Source: Dehalococcoidia bacterium (GTDB taxonomy: Bacteria > Chloroflexota > Dehalococcoidia > Dehalococcoidales > RBG-16-60-22). Taken from it: DNA of 5,968 nt. Each line of letters starts with the position of its first letter. Within the stretch, counting starts at the first letter, position 1. The translations under genes were made by a program, and so were the position numbers. Location: assembly GCA_030613665.1 (NCBI GenBank), contig JAUWLN010000107.1:1-5968 (forward strand), read 5' to 3'. Of the stretch, positions 5,203 to 5,968 are shown one piece after another. The notes below the pieces were generated by a model. That model saw nothing but the letters and a program-made list of their open reading frames with translations, was not told the origin of the DNA and made no database searches.

Positions 5203-5968
5203 CACCCTCCAGTTTTAACGACTCTCCGTCAACCAATACCCTTATTTGCAGAGCTTCAAGGGCAAATCTCTTTTCCTCATAGGTCAAGCCTTTTAGGTTA
5301 GTGGAGAATAATTGGCAAGCCTCTTTTATGCGCTCTGCGTCTATCTCATACTGCTGGTGGCTTTCGATTTTGTGCTCTAGCTCCAGCTTCTCATTTTCCA
5401 GCGATGTGATTTCTCGTGCCAGCCTCTCTATATCCTGCTTGAAACTACCCTCATCACCGGTCAGTTCAAAGGCTCTCCAGATGCGCTCTTTCTGCTTCTG
5501 GCGATTCTCAAGTTGGGTCTCTATCTGTTCTAGACGACTTTGTAATGGCTCTATTTGGTTTGCTTCGTTAGCCCGTATCTCAAGAGCAGTCAATACTATC
5601 TCGGGCTTGGCAAGCATGGTTTCTATTTGCTGCCAGACAGCCTGCTCGGTTTTGGGAGCATGAAGCTGGCGGTTCAAGCATCGCTCAGGTGAGGCTATGG
5701 ATTGGCTTTTACCACACCGATACCAGCGCTGAGAATTGGGTTTACCATTGTCTTTCCACTTCTTCAGGTATCCTTGGTAGCGTGCTCCACAACGGCAGAA
5801 GATGTAACCGCTAAGTAAGTATTGGCACTTGGCATTGCGTGTGGATAGTTCCTTATTTCGTTTTAAGATTGCCTGAGCTGCATCAAATAGCTCTTGACTG
5901 ATAATTGCTGGCGTTGCGTTGGGATTGGGTATCTCAAGCCATTCCTCTTTGGGCTTCCAAACTACACC
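5123..5968 (-). CDS. Large serine recombinase, C-terminal part (5' end outside window)
   Basis: This is a site-specific DNA recombinase of the large serine type, which inserts or excises mobile elements at att sites. The frame is open from the window edge for 281 residues. The catalytic N-terminal resolvase domain with the nucleophilic serine is not in the window. Visible parts, numbered from the edge: the end of the recombinase domain (WLEIPNPN at 10-17, ISQELFDAAQAIL at 23-35), then a zinc ribbon with C58-x-C60, C85 and C97. A long Glu/Gln/Lys-rich coiled coil follows at about 125-190, the type of segment that controls integration versus excision in studied serine integrases. The last 12-13 codons and the TGA at 5125-5123 are antisense to radC, so the tail is supplied by the host gene. 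GC is about 46% in two hand-counted 60-base rows (5341-5400, 5881-5940), lower than in most of radC. Confidence 0.88.
   Translation of the reverse strand, partial: GVVWKPKEEWLEIPNPNATPAIISQELFDAAQAILKRNKELSTRNAKCQYLLSGYIFCRCGARYQGYLKKWKDNGKPNSQRWYRCGKSQSIASPERCLNRQLHAPKTEQAVWQQIETMLAKPEIVLTALEIRANEANQIEPLQSRLEQIETQLENRQKQKERIWRAFELTGDEGSFKQDIERLAREITSLENEKLELEHKIESHQQYEIDAERIKEACQLFSTNLKGLTYEEKRFALEALQIRVLVDGESLKLEGVISLGEQTIVSSASRLLKPRWQKSPL
5161..5168. other. Predicted junction between radC and the inserted element (att half-site region)
   Basis: On the radC side, codons match the family up to ATC TTG (5158-5163). The following ATGCA (5164-5168) is still compatible with the usual hydrophobic-plus-His start of the HNHPSG motif. 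From 5169 nothing resembles RadC. On the opposite strand, recombinase-like sequence ends around IVSSAS (codons down to 5162). Both readings put the crossover within about 8 bases. The two-base core cannot be fixed without the empty site or the other end. Confidence 0.6.
5165..5968 (-). mobile_element. One end of a serine-recombinase mobile element inserted in radC
   Basis: Everything right of the radC break appears to belong to an integrated element. The only gene seen is a recombinase, it abuts the break point, it reads opposite to radC, and its base composition differs from the host genes. No terminal inverted repeats or target duplication are visible, as expected for serine-recombinase insertion rather than a transposase. 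The kind of element (prophage, integrative conjugative element or small genomic island) cannot be told because its cargo lies outside the window. Confidence 0.72.

Noticed and set aside
5301..5663. Plus-strand Ser/Cys-rich 120-residue open frame in the element
   Set aside because: It is antisense to the coiled-coil region of the recombinase, and its composition is the expected complement of Glu/Gln/Lys codons.

Overview
The window looks like chromosomal housekeeping DNA from a moderately GC-rich bacterium, entered at its right-hand end by a mobile element. I would place the host tentatively in the Chloroflexota (Dehalococcoidia-like). This rests only on the overall look of the proteins and on the prfB, MA-family peptidase, radC gene run; no single marker proves it.

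Left block (1-1558). The 3' end of atpC, the F1 ATP synthase epsilon subunit, reads rightward and ends 6 bases from the 3' end of a leftward ribosome-biogenesis operon. That operon runs rpsP (S16), khpA (KH-domain RNA-binding protein), rimM (16S maturation factor), with overlapping stop and start codons at each junction. It lacks trmD and rplS, which often follow rimM in other bacteria. The khpA reading frame carries a 59-residue acidic N-terminal extension built from four 36-bp tandem repeats. Immediately after the extension lies a second, better-placed ribosome binding site and an ATG that would give the ordinary 76-residue KhpA.

Middle block (1559-4597). A compact divergent promoter region (about 1587-1663) serves rpsP leftward and nfi rightward. 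The nfi promoter puts the likely transcription start at or next to the nfi ATG, so that mRNA may be leaderless. A rightward gene string follows: nfi (endonuclease V), prfB (release factor 2, made by a +1 programmed frameshift at CTT TGA C), an exported MA-family zinc metallopeptidase, and radC. Spacing is 32 bases or less and the last two junctions are 4-base overlaps, so one operon is likely.

Right block (4594-5968). radC is normal for about 190 residues, then loses similarity just before the catalytic HxHPSG motif of its JAB/MPN domain. From that point the DNA belongs to an element with lower GC. Its visible gene is the C-terminal part of a leftward large serine recombinase, with the end of the recombinase domain, a zinc ribbon and a coiled coil; it runs off the window edge. 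The recombinase frame crosses the junction and takes its last 12-13 codons and its stop from the antisense strand of radC. The simplest reading is site-specific integration of a serine-recombinase element into radC, with the rest of radC expected beyond the far end of the element.

Most of the window is ordinary. The two places worth attention are the repeat-expanded khpA start region and the radC/recombinase junction. No RNA gene or CRISPR array was recognised, and no stretch over 300 bases lacks a gene.
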